From Pascua guehoae (lineage: Eukaryota; Basidiomycota; Tremellomycetes; Trichosporonales; Trichosporonaceae), in contig BCJX01000001.1 in NCBI GenBank assembly GCA_001600415.1, positions 2,284,271 through 2,348,270 on the forward strand: a DNA stretch of 64,000 nt. Direction: 5' to 3'. The notes under the pieces are model-generated. The model did no database searches. It was not told the origin of the DNA and saw nothing but the letters and a program-made list of their open reading frames with translations. Of the stretch, positions 1-11,131 are shown one piece after another (position 1 is the stretch's first letter; each line of letters starts with the position of its first letter). The position numbers and the translations under genes are program-made.

Positions 1-142
1 GAGCTCACTGTGTCGCCTGGGCCTTGATCATGTTGGCAATGGGCTTGGCCACCGTCTACTTTGGTGTCAGCTGCCGCGTACACGAGACCCAAAGCCAAAA
101 GCGCACCCTAATGGCCAAGCTCATAATCTTGATAGACGCCAT
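1..142 (-). CDS. OPA3: OPA3-like mitochondrial protein, 5' part only
   Basis: The gene runs off the left edge. Exon 1 (142..107) encodes MASIKIMSLAIR. Intron 1 (106..56) has a GTGCGC donor and a CTGAC branch site before its TAG end. Exon 2 (55..9) encodes TVAKPIANMIKAQAT plus two bases of the next codon, and a GTGAGC donor lies at 8..3. The spliced start, with Ser-Ile-Lys-Ile and then Lys-Pro-Ile-Ala, matches the N-terminus of the OPA3 family, small proteins of the mitochondrial inner or outer membrane whose loss affects mitochondrial shape and lipid metabolism. Only about 28 residues are visible, so the assignment rests on this N-terminal signature. It lies head-to-tail with ATP23, another mitochondrial gene. 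Confidence 0.72.
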
Positions 143-725
143 GGCTGTTCTGTGACTGGCGGCCTCGAGTACGCGCGGGTGTGGATAGGTGAGGAATGCA
201 AGAGACTGAAAGAGAGTAGGTATCGTCCAGAACACAACCGGCTGGTATGCGTGTTGATACTGCGGCAAAGCCACCAGCGTTCCGTCAGGCGACTTCGTCA
301 CGAATGGGTGCGATCGACAACAACGCGTGGCCGGATCGGCACCGGCGCCGACGGAGGCAAAATGTCGGGCCTATCGCATCAATCGGTATTCGAGACATGG
401 ACAAGCCTCGATTCTAGATGCAGCAGAACTGTCTGCTATTGACATCGAAGAGGCAAAAACGACGCAGAAGAGCTTGTTGACGCGGCGCCAGAGGGCGAGT
501 GACTACTCGTGCATGTGCACTCTCCCATACGACATTTGTGGGTACAATCGTATCTGCAACGAGGGGTTCTGAGCGGGCTGTCCTCAAGAGCGCACCATAA
601 CCTGTAAATAGCCTTCCACCAGAGTAGCCCGAGCAAGGGAAGAGTGCAACATCAGTCGGGAGCCAGTCCGGCGTCATTAAGGGAGGTTACAAGTACATGC
701 AATGCCAGTCCTAGTCTACACAAGT
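143..725. other. Intergenic region OPA3-like / ATP23
   Basis: This is the upstream region of the OPA3-like gene and the downstream region of ATP23. The short open frames on both strands show no recognisable domain and no splice structure that joins them. I see no gene here. Confidence 0.6.
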
Positions 726-1609
726 CTAGTAGATCTGTTGTGTCAGCTGAGCACGTAGTCGCTAGCTCACCTCGTCAAACGGCCGCGTGTCATTGAAGCA
801 GCTATCCCAGACCTCGTTGACGGCCTTTTCTGCCTGCTCTTGATCCTTGCAATTTGGGTGAGCCATGACGGAGAGGACGGCGCGGCGCTTGACACAGCTC
901 TGGTGCTGCTTTGAAAACGACCAGAAGCCACGCTGGACCTCACGGGACCAGCGACAGTCGCCCGAGAGGTTGGCCGCGCGGATCTCGGTGCACGCGTGGT
1001 GTCGGAGATTGTTCCAGTCGACCTTGAACCGGCAGTGGTCAAACGCGTGGATGAGCTCGTGTGCCACCGTGTCCTCCATGTGCTTTTTGTTGATGAACCG
1101 GTTCTGGCAGAGCAAGATGCCATAGTCTGGCGAAAAGCCTCCCGCGCGCGTCGCGTCGCATGGGTGGCACTGCATTGCAGACGAGGGGAACTCGCACCCG
1201 GCCAGTCGGAGGTGCTTGAGCATGAAGACGATGATCGGACCTGTCCTGTCAGCTGGCTTGGTCGTACAGCATGCCTTCCGCTAGGGCGCCACCAAGCGGT
1301 ACCAGCACCAACGAAGGCGTTCAACTCCGCTCATGCTCTACAGACACGCCGGCAGCACCCAACAGCAAAACACGTACTCCTCTCCATCAACTTCTTCTTC
1401 CACCTCTCGCATTGGTCCCAGTCGCGCGCCAGAGTTTGCTGCTCGCGCTCGGCTCCGAGTCGCCGGTCGCGTTCCGCCCGTTCGTCCTCGGACAGACCGA
1501 GTCCCGTAAACTCTGCCAAGGACTGGCGCCACCGCTCAAAGCCCGGCGTCGACTCTGCCGGGCTGGCGGAGCCTGCCACAGGTTGTGGAGGCTGCGTGGT
1601 GTCGGACAT
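726..1609 (-). CDS. ATP23: Mitochondrial inner-membrane protease ATP23
   Basis: Three exons: 1609..1378, 1240..771 and 734..726, giving 236 residues. Atp23 is an M76-family metalloprotease of the intermembrane space that processes the ATP synthase subunit Atp6 and assists F0 assembly. Exon 2 carries the zinc motif HELIH within VAHELIHAFDHC, together with several family cysteines. The start MSDTTQP is the first Met of the exon 1 frame that joins exon 2 in phase (A|GT makes Ser before PIIVFMLKHL). The frame of exon 2 appears to end in DEVS, but a GTGAGC donor follows DE and a 36-nt intron (CTGAC branch, CAACAG acceptor) leads to a final 9-nt exon ATC TAC TAG. The protein therefore ends RPFDEIY, the expected family C-terminus. 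It is divergent from XRN1. Confidence 0.93.
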
Positions 1610-2079
1610 TGGAGGGTAGAGGATGGACAAGTTGGCCGATGTCATGGAAACGACAAAGCGGTTCCGAACCCTTGGCAACATTCGGCGACGGAAGCAAATT
1701 GATATCCCGACTCGCCACTGACGCGGTGCTCGTCTCTCTCTCTGCGTTCTCTCTGCGCGCGCGCCTTGCTGATTGCCTGCCAGCCGCACGCCCGCCCTGC
1801 ATCCTTCATCATCTTGCCCTCCTCGTGACATCTACCCCCACATCCTCGCACTACTATTCTCCCAGAGGTTGCTCCGTTTCCCATCGACCTACACTTTGGA
1901 CGATACCATACCCAGCACCACTGCCGCCTCGCCGATCGGGATACCCCTCGCATTCGTGCAACTAGGCTTTGGCCATCAGCAACCCGACTGACAGAACGCT
2001 TTTCCGACTCGCAAACGTCATCCATCAACTATCCCACTCCACTTCTGTACCTGTACTCGTACTGTAGCAGCTGTCCACA
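1610..2079. promoter_or_regulatory. Divergent promoter region ATP23 / XRN1
   Basis: These 470 bases separate two divergent start codons, so both promoters must lie here. The half near XRN1 is pyrimidine-rich (many CT, TCC and ATC runs), as is common before fungal start sites. I cannot mark a specific factor site. Confidence 0.5.
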
Positions 2080-5000
2080 ATGGGTGAGTACGAGAAGGAG
2101 GGACGACTTTGCGCGGGATCACCGCTGACATTCTCCAGGTGTTCCGAAGGTGTGCTCATCGGTGACGGCGCGTCGACCTCTGCTCATTGTCTCCAGTTCT
2201 TCCGCTGGCTCTCTGAGAGGTACCCCCTCACCTCTCAGCTGATCACGCCAAACTCGATCCCGACATTTGACAATCTCTAGTATGTGGATACCTGCTTGAT
2301 TTTTTTGATAACACCGTGCTGACGCGACGCGTGGTGCAGCTTGGATATGGTACGCGTTGTCACCCTGATCGCCACCGAGGAAAGCCCCGGCTAACGTGCA
2401 CAGAACGGTATCATCCACAACTGCTCCCACCCCCCGTCGTCTGAAAATGACCCGCATTTCCGGATAACAGAGGAGCAGATGATCTTGGCCATCTTTGCGT
2501 ATATCGACTTCTTGTTTACCAAGATTAAGCCACAGAAGGTCTTCTTCATGGCTATTGACGGTGTCGCGCCCCGTGCCAAGATGAACCAGCAGCGTTCGCG
2601 CCGCTTCCGTACCGCCAAGGACGCGCGTGAGCAACGCGAAGCCGCAGAGCGCAAGGGAGAAAAGCTCCCAGAGGAAAAGGCGTTCGACTCGAACTGTATC
2701 ACGCCAGGTAGGTCACCGTCTATCTGCCTTCCCCGCACAGGGAGCATGGGATACTAACCCCATAAGGCACACCCTTCATGGCCCGCCTTTCCGACCATCT
2801 GAAATACTATGTGCGCAAGCGCATCTCTGAAGACGCCGAATGGCGCAACGTCAAGGTCATCCTCAGCGGGCACGATGTGAGCTTCCTCCTCTTCCTGTAC
2901 CAAGCTCACACCCCAGGTGCCTGGTGAGGGCGAGCACAAGATCCAGGAGTTCATCCGCAAGAGCAAGGCGCAGCCGGATTACAACCCCAATACCCGCCAC
3001 TGTCTGTACGGCCTCGATGCCGACCTGATCATGCTGGGTCTCTTGAGCCATGACCCTCACTTCTGCCTCCTCCGTGAGGAGGTCACCTTTGGCAGGAAGG
3101 CCAAAAAGACGACTTCGTGAGCTGCAATGAATTTGAACAAGCTCACACACCAGCCTCGCCAACGCCAACATGTATTTGTTGCACCTCTCGCTTTTGCGAG
3201 AGTATCTCGACCTCGAGTTTTCCTCGGTCGCCAACACTATTCCGTTCCCGTACGATCTTGAGCGCATTATCGACGATTTTATTCTCATGTCGATCTTTGT
3301 TGGCAACGACTTTTTGCCAAACCTCCCCGGTCTCCACATCAATGAAGGTGCTCTCGACATGATTTGGAGGATCTACAAGGAGCTTCTGCCCGAGATGGGC
3401 GGATACATGAACAACCACGGTGACATTTCGTTGCCACGCCTGCAGATGATGCTTGACCGCCTCGCCGACGTGGAGCGCAAGAACTTTGAAGAAGAGTTTG
3501 CCGACTCGCACTGGTTCAAGGGCAAGCAGGAGAAGGAGATTGCCGCCATGGAAAAGGCGCGCAAAAAGGGCAAGATGGGTGAGTTGGAGTATTGTGCATA
3601 AAGATCTAACTCACAGTCATTACCAAAGACCAGGCCAAGCTCCTGAATCGCGTAAAGCAGTTTGTCACGCAGCACCAGTCCAAGCAGACCTCGAAGGACC
3701 GCTTGGACATTGTCAACTCGCTGTCGGCCCGCGACAGGCGGTTCCTCCAGGAACTCGCCGACGGGCTGCATCTCCGCTGCACCTGGGACGAAGAGGACGA
3801 CTATGGCCAGCCGCTCGTTGTCCTCAGCTTTGACGTCCCTGCCGAGAGTGAGGCAGAGGACGGAGAGGAAGATACCGAGTGGGAGTCGGAGGAGGACGTC
3901 GAGAGCCAGGTTGCCATAAAGCGCGTCCTGGACAAGTACAACAAGGCCAAGGTCGTCGACAACGAACTCGAAGACTTTGAAGAAGACTTTGACAAGAAGG
4001 TCACTGAGAAGATGGACGAGTGGAAGCGCAAATACTACAAGGAAAAGCTCGACATCAACTGGGACGACCCCAAGGAGCTGCATCCCATCATCTACTGTTA
4101 CGTCGAGGGTCTGCAGTGGATTCTCGACTACTACTACAAGGGTGTCGCCTCGTGGGGATGGTTCTACCACTACCACTACGCCCCCAAGATCTCTGGTAAG
4201 CAGTCTGAATGCCGCGCCAGCTGACACCATTGCAGACATCAAGGGTATTGCCGACTTCAAGTTCAACTTTGACCTGGGCAAGCCTTTCCGGCCATTCCAG
4301 CAGCTCATGGGTGTCCTTCCCGCAGACAGTCAGGAGCACGTCCCCGTTGCATACAGGGTGGGTCGACGCTTCTTTTCGCGAAACCAGTCTAACCCAATCA
4401 GGACCTCATGTACGAGGACGCGTCGCCAATCATTGACTTCTACCCCAAGACGTTTGAGCTCGACATGAATGGCAAAAAGGCCGACTGGGAGGCTGTCGTC
4501 AAGATTCCGTTCATTGATGAGGAGCGCCTCCTTCGCACAATGGCTACTCGTGAACAGCGCTTGACGCCTGAAGAGCAAAGGCGTAATACGGCCGGTGAAC
4601 TGGCGACCCAGTTTGCCTACGACGAAGCACATGAGACGTCCTACCCGTCGTCGTTGCCGGGCTTCTTCCCCGACCTAGTGGCATGCCACTGCGACGTCCA
4701 GCCATTTGAAATGCCAGCTATTGGCGACGGTGTCGAGCTCATCCAGGGTCTCCTGGATGGTGTCCACCTCGGCGCCTCGTCGCTCGCAGGATTCCCCTCG
4801 CTTGCGACGCTGCCGTACCAGGGATCGCTGGGCTTCCACAGTGTCAATGTCTTCCAGCAGGACAGCCGCAACCAGTCAATGGTGATCACCATCACAGGCA
4901 AGCACGACAAGGTCAACACTGCCGAGATTGCCAAGCACCTGATCGGTCAGCGCACGTTCCACTCGTGGCCATACCTGCACGAGGGCATTGTCTCTGCAGT

Positions 5001-6934
5001 GTCGGACGACACGTTCCGCTATGAACTTGTCCAGGTCGGCGGCGTCGCCAAAATTGTGGCCCACCCCACCGACGGCTTCAAGTGGAAGAAGGAGGCGGAC
5101 AAGATTGAGCACCACTACTCGAAGCGCTTTGGTGTCATCATCGGCCACGTCGATGTCATCATCCATGTCCGCCCCCTCAAGGGTCTCAAGCGCCTCGACA
5201 ACGGTGCGCTTGTCAAGGACTATGAGGGCGCCGACAAGGAGATTTCCGAGGCGCTGCAGACGGCCGTCAACCAGGTGACGTTTGAAGACGAGCGCTACTT
5301 GGAAAAGGATGCGCCTCCGATGGGCCAAGAGTTCCCCGTTGGCGAAAAAGTCATCTTCCTCGGACAGATGATGTACGGCGCGGCTGCGCAGGTCGTGGAA
5401 TCGACCGACAAGACGCTCAACATTAGCCTCGCCTACTTCCCGACCGAACCGAATGAGAACCGCGCATTCGCCAGTGCCGTTGCCAACCAGCCATCGGGCC
5501 ACTACTACCCATCGCACGTTCTGGCCAAGCGCCTCGGCATGAGCAGTCTCGGCGTGTCGCGTATCACGTCTACGCTCATGGTCGAGTTTGAGAACGGCGG
5601 CAAGAGCAACATTGGCCTTGGTCTCAAGTTTGAGTCCAAGGGTCTCAAGGTTCTCGGCTACTCGCGCAAGAATGACCGCGGGTGGGAGTTTTCCGACAAG
5701 ACTGCAAAGCTTCTCATCGAGTACAAGGCCGCGTTCCCCGAGCCGTTCCGCTACTTTGACCACCACAAGGGCACCGGCCTCGTGTCGTCTCGTGAGCTCG
5801 CCCCGTCGTCGGAAAACCCCGATCAGGTCATTCGCGACATGCACAAGTGGCTCAAGACGCACGAGGTCAACGACCTGGAGCCAGTCTCGCTGTTTGCGGA
5901 GCAGCTCGAAAAGGTGAGCAACAGGTGTTTAGGTGTTTGCTGACAATTAGTCTACTGTCATGATGATCGAGAAGATTGCCGACCACTTCCGTGAAACCAA
6001 GTCGATGGACTCGCTCAAACGCGCTCTCATCAAGGGCCTCCCTCGCCAGGCTGTTCTCAAGCCTTCGCACGCCATCTACCGCCTCCAAGGCCAGCGGTTC
6101 TCGCTCGGTGACCGCGTGGTCATGGTGCAGGACGCCGCCGCTGGCGGCGTCCCTCTTGGCATGAAGGGTGTCGTCGTGGGTCTTGCGACGCGCGACATTG
6201 ACGTGGTATGGGACGTGCCATTCATGGGCGGCGACACGCTCGGCGGCCGGTGCTCGGAGTACCGCGGTTCGGTCGTGCCGTTTACGTCGGTCCTCAACCT
6301 CTCGCGACCGCAGTTTGCCGTCAGCTCGTCGACGGCTCCCAAGCCCGTTGGCGCTGCCGCCGCATGGCAGCCGCAGCTCGGCCCGCGCCCTGTCGTCGCG
6401 CCACAAAACTACCGCCCTGCGATGCCTTCGACGCGCCCCGTCGCAATCATGCAGAACCCACAGCGCGCGCACAACGGTCCTCGCAGCCAGCAGCACGCGC
6501 CCGTCCCACCAGGCCAGATGCAGTATGGCAATGCTGCCAAGGGTATCCGCCCACAAGGCGTCCCCGCGCCGGCGCTCTCTCACCATGACCGCCTGGCGAC
6601 GACCCTTACTGGCCAAGTACAGCGTCCGGGCCCAAGGCAGCACGTCGCACGCACGGCGCAACACAAGCCCGTGTCGCCTACACTGAGCCAGCGCCCTCTC
6701 CCGGCCAACGGCTTCCCGAACCCAAACCCAGTCGCGCCTAATGTCAATGGTGCTCGTGGCGGCGCCGCTCGTGGAGGCCGCGGTGGACGTGGTGGAGCGG
6801 GTCGTGGTCGCGGACGCGGCCGTGGTGGCGCCCGTGGTGGTGCACAAGCCGGTGGAGCTCCAGCTGCAGGTAACGCGGCTCCTGCTCCTGCTGCTCCTGC
6901 TGCTCCTGCCCCTGTTTCGGCACCTTCATCATGA
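2080..6934 (+). CDS. XRN1: 5'-3' exoribonuclease Xrn1
   Basis: Twelve exons: 2080..2083, 2139..2149, 2197..2279, 2340..2349, 2404..2707, 2767..2876, 2917..3116, 3154..3578, 3617..4195, 4236..4357, 4402..5913, 5951..6934. They total 4,344 nt, or 1,447 residues, close to yeast Xrn1. Xrn1 degrades decapped cytoplasmic mRNA from the 5' end. The spliced N-terminus reads [16 protein letters not shown], and LDMNGIIHNC, the lysine/arginine patch [22 protein letters not shown] and [10 protein letters not shown] are the conserved catalytic segments of CR1 and CR2. The last about 80 residues are an RGG-type tail ([16 protein letters not shown]) followed by an Ala/Pro-rich end. The start is split over a 4-nt exon 1 and an 11-nt exon 2, and exon 4 is only 10 nt. 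Single-frame gene callers would miss the true N-terminus. Confidence 0.96.
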
Positions 6935-7850
6935 GGAATGAAACGAGGCCTGTGGGGATGACTCATCCGTCGCCACATCGCTCCTCTTGTCACCTGACGC
7001 CCCTTGTTGTGTGCCTCGCCTCTGCATTGTTTGTACCTGGGATTGATTACAGTAGCACCGATGCAGGCAGATTAGGCCCGCATGCATTAGCAGTATGAAT
7101 GCAGCAGTAGAGTACGACGCGTCAGCGTGGTTGCGTTCGAGCACAGTCTGCACAGATCGAGAAGGATGGACATGGGTTGTTTTTGTGAATCCGAGTCGGA
7201 TTGCCACGCCGGGGATTTTGCGGTGTTTGCGGGGTGGGAGGAGGAGGGAGGGGGTTGGGGGAGGATGTGTGCCTGGATGATGGGTTTGAGGCGCCCGAGA
7301 CGAGCTCGACGCAACAGACAAAAAGCACAGGCCAGCCATGCGGCCAGCCAGCGGGCAGCCAGCGGGGGCAAGAGCGGGACCAAATTTCTCACTTGACCTC
7401 TCAGACACATGCGATCGCGACAAGCAAAGCACGAGCACGCGGACAGCAGGCGGCAGGCAAGCCAACCAGGCCAGATGAGCAGTCAGTCCCTTTGATGCCT
7501 TCCCCTGGCCCAGCCAGAGAGCCACGCGCCAACTCGATCCACCCCTCGCCAACGCCAGCATCCACCCTCTCGTCGCTACCTCACTCCTCTCATCCTCACA
7601 CTCATTCAGCCCCAACCACAACCCCCGGGGCCAACCATTACATCGCTCAACCTCTAGGCGCACTCGACTCGACCCGAGGCGCCCCCAGCCACTCACCAAA
7701 CCCCCCAACCACCTCGCACCAGAGGCAACAAGGAGACAAAGCACAAAGCATCGTCGTCGCACCCCACCCCACCCCCGCTAAACCCACCTCGACGCACCGA
7801 CGCGTAACCCTTTATTCAACCGACCACCCACCAACACACCGACACGCACA
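6935..7850. other. Intergenic region XRN1 / PP2A gene
   Basis: This stretch holds the XRN1 3' end and the PP2A promoter. It includes a G-rich block near 7,230-7,265 and a long C/A-rich stretch with few G from about 7,540 to 7,850, probably the promoter and 5' leader. No frame here shows a domain, and I see no gene. Confidence 0.55.
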
Positions 7851-10143
7851 ATGTCCGACGAGGTCGACGGCTGGATCGTCCAGCTCATGCAGTGCAAGCC
7901 GCTGAGCGAGGCAGAGGTCAAGAAGCTCTGTGACAAGGCGGGTATCATGTGGGCTGGGAGGAGAGGCCTGGGCTGGGATGGGATTGGGTTGGGATCGGGC
8001 TGGGCTCTGGCTGGCGTTGGGCAAGAGAGGACAGGGCGGAGAGGCTGGGAGAGAATGGGAGAGATGGGGAGCTGGGGCCGAGGATGCTGCGAGGTGACGA
8101 TGGCGCGCTGGTGCTGGAACGGGGGTCGTGTCCAGCCACTGGTTGGTAGCTTGTCAAGCACCGCGGCAGCCGAGCACGAGCACCGCACCCCACTGCACTA
8201 CACCGCACCACACCGCACACTTAGCAGGGAGCTCGGAGCACCCCGCTGGTGCTGGCGAGTATATGTCGGACACGCGGCGAGCCATCACCAGACCGCATCG
8301 CGTCGTGCTCTGGCGGGACAGAAGGCGGGAAGGCGAGCAGGCGAGCAGTGCGGCAAGACGTGATACATGGCCAGGGGGGCGTCCTTGCCGTCTCGCCCGT
8401 GCTTGTTCTCGTCTCCGTCCTCGTCCGCGTCCTCGTCCCCGCGCTCATCCCCGTCTTCACCGTCTTCGCCGCCCCCTCCCCCCGACACCGTCGCCATCGC
8501 GCTGGCACTCCCTTCCCCCCTCCCAGCCGCCGAACCTGGACCACCTGCTCCCGGCCCAGGGACAGACCTGGACACCTGAACACGAACAGAGCTGACCCAG
8601 CAGGCCCGCGAGGTCCTCATGGAGGAATCCAACGTCCAGCCCGTGCGGTGTCCCGTCACGGTCTGTGGCGACATTCACGGCCAGTTTGTGAGTATCTCGT
8701 TTGGCAAGCTACGACGCGAGTCAGGCGAGATGGCGAGTCGCAGGGGGGGAGCATGTCTGGGAGATGGGCATGGCTTGTGTCGCTCATTGCGGCCGTGTCA
8801 CTGCCTCACTGGAGGGTGTTGGGATAAGCCATGTGGCTTGTCTCGTAGCATGGTGTAGACAATGTGGGCCACCGGCTGCACTGCTTGCTTTACCAAATGC
8901 TTCTTGAGGATGCACCGCTTCCTCGCGAGCGCGGGCATGGCGTGCATCGCATACCCGGACGAGCGTACCCGAGGGCACACTCTTGCGGCACAGCAGACCG
9001 CGTAATGTTCCAGCAATACCCCAGCCCTCCTTTCCTCTGTCCGCTCGCGTCACTTTGCCTCGCTTCGCTCGGTGCTCACGCCCAGCACGACCTGTCCGAA
9101 CTGTTCCGCATCGGCGGCAACTCGCCCGACACAAACTACCTGTTCATGGGCGACTATGTCGACCGCGGCTACTACTCTGTCGAGACTGTGACCCTGCTTG
9201 TCGCGCTCAAGCTGCGGTACCGCGACCGCGTGACGATTCTCCGTGGCAACCACGAGTCGCGCCAGATCACCCAAGTGTACGGCTTTTACGACGAGTGCCT
9301 GCGCAAGTATGGCAACGCAAACGTGTGGAAGTTTTTCACCGACCTGTTCGACTACCTCCCGCTCACGGCGCTCATTGACAACCAAATCTTTTGTCTCCAC
9401 GGCGGTCTGTCGCCCTCGATTGACACGCTCGACCACATCCGCTCCATTGACCGTATCCAAGAGGTGCCCCACGAGGGCCCCATGTGTGACCTCCTCTGGT
9501 CGGACCCCGACGACCGTTGCGGATGGGGCATCTCCCCCCGTGGTGCCGGCTACACTTTCGGCCAGGACATTTCCGAGGCGTTCAGTGGGTTTGAACAAGC
9601 TGTCCCCGTTCAGCTGTGCTGACTCGTTTTCCAGACCACAACAACGGCCTCACGCTCGTCGCCCGTGCCCACCAGCTTGTCATGGAAGGCTTTTCGTGGT
9701 CGCAGGAGCGCAACGTTGTCACCATCTTCTCGGCACCCAACTACTGCTACCGCTGCGGCAACCAGGCCGCCATTCTCGAGGTCGACGACGCACTCAAGTA
9801 CACCTTCCTCCAGTTTGACCCCGCGCCGCGTGCAGGAGAGCCCCTCGTCTCCCGCCGGCCCCCTGACTACGTGAGTACGCCCACGCGAGTACGCCCACGC
9901 TCGCGTCAGCGAGCGTGCAGGATGCGAGCCGCAGCGAGTGTGCAAGAGAAATCTCCAATAGAGCATCCCGCCGCGGCATTGGCGAGCGAGGGCCAGTTGA
10001 CAAGCACCACGCGGGCATCAGCCACCGTACTTTCGTTGCTTGCGAGCCCACCCAGCTCCAGTCTCCCGTCTTGCAACCTGCGGCGCTCAACCCCCATCCC
10101 CGCTAAACCCCCCCCAACCCCCACTAACCCGCAGTTCCTCTAG
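7851..10143 (+). CDS. Serine/threonine phosphatase PP2A catalytic subunit
   Basis: Five exons: 7851..7937, 8604..8687, 9086..9584, 9635..9870, 10135..10143, giving 304 residues (the family is about 305-310). This is the catalytic subunit of the PP2A trimer (Pph21/Pph22 type). It shows all metal and catalytic motifs: [51 protein letters not shown] and [11 protein letters not shown]. Intron 1 is long (666 nt) and appears to use a GC donor (AAG|GCGGGT), because only this joins CDK to [10 protein letters not shown] in phase with a CTGAC-CAGCAG acceptor. The alternative GT donor one codon on with an AG at 8,588 would add about six residues. The last exon is 9 nt (Phe-Leu-stop) and completes the methylated DYFL terminus. 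The Thr that precedes PDYFL in most PP2A enzymes is Pro here (RRPPDYFL). Confidence 0.95.
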
Positions 10144-10488
10144 ACGCGCGAGAATTAGAGCCAGAACCTCGCCCTCGCATCCCTCATCAACCCGTTCGTT
10201 TCCTAGTCTCGCATTCTCTAGTCGCCGAGCCTCGCGCCTCGCATGCCCCGCACCTGCAACCCTGGCACGTGCATGTGCCTGCGCCCCGCTCGAGGACTTT
10301 GTACTCGATACCATCCTCGATACAGTTGCAGTTTGAAGAAGAGAAGATTAAAAGAAGTATGCCTCAACCCAACGAGAGTGGTGTCGTCACTTGTAGACGC
10401 GTTGCATGTGCTGTGACTTTGAGTGGGGGGGGGTGGGAAAAATAGGGTGTGTCCAGCATGCGTGAGACGCGTTGGTGAGACGCGAGAT

Positions 10489-10588
10489 GCAGAGGTGCTC
10501 TAGCAGAGGTGTTAGCAGAAGTGTTCTAGCAGAGGTGCTCTAGCAGAGGTGTTCTAGCAGAGGTGTTCTAGCAGAGGTGTTCTAGCTT
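10489..10588. repeat. Degenerate 14-nt tandem repeat
   Basis: About seven units of GCAGAGGTGTTCTA, with TGTT/TGCT variation and one shortened unit, occupy this stretch downstream of the PP2A gene. Confidence 0.85.
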
Positions 10589-10889
10589 GGTCGGATGCGA
10601 TGCCGTCATGTCAGCAGCACGCGGTCAGCTGTGGTCAGCCGCGACGAGTGAGCCAGGCTGTGAGTCGGTCTGTGAGCGAGCGTGAGCTAGCCTGTGCTGA
10701 TGGGAAGCACTTAAGCATATGCAGCAGGCAAGACAGCATCCTTGCATGCATGCAGAAGAGCACAGACTAGAACGACGAGTGTTTTGCACTTTGTGGAATG
10801 CGACGCGACATGGGTGTCTCAGGGCAACAAACGCGGCACGGCGCATCCAAAAGTTGGATCCAATCCAATCCACAAACGTCGGAGGTCTG

Positions 10890-11066
10890 TCACAACACAA
10901 CACAACACAACACAACACAACACTGGACGCCGACGCCAACACTAACACCAACTCCGACACCAACACAAACACCAACACAAACACGGACAGCAACACGGAC
11001 ACAAACACCAACACCAACACCAACAACACGGACTCCAACACGGACTCCAACACACGTAAACACCAA
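10890..11066. repeat. CACAA pentamer run and related (ACCAAC)n tract
   Basis: About six perfect CACAA pentamers (10,890-10,922) run into an irregular tract of ACCAACAC, ACAAACAC and ACGGACTCC units that ends just before the ORC1 leader. There is almost no T on this strand. Confidence 0.85.
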
Positions 11067-11131
11067 CACACGTAAACACCATCGCCCCCACCTCGACCCA
11101 CCCCCGCGCGCTCGCTGGCGCTCGCCCGCCA

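Larger units (their letters stand above)
10144..11131. other. Intergenic region PP2A gene / ORC1, repeat-rich
   Basis: A region of 988 bases rich in short tandem repeats, which are listed separately. Long minus-strand frames here are composed only of repeat translations (for example alternating Val/Leu), so I do not call them genes. Confidence 0.55.

Noticed and set aside
3373..6847. Several minus-strand open frames of 311-328 codons opposite XRN1
   Set aside because: They are antisense to conserved XRN1 exons and show Val/Leu/Asp-rich compositions expected of reverse-strand codons.
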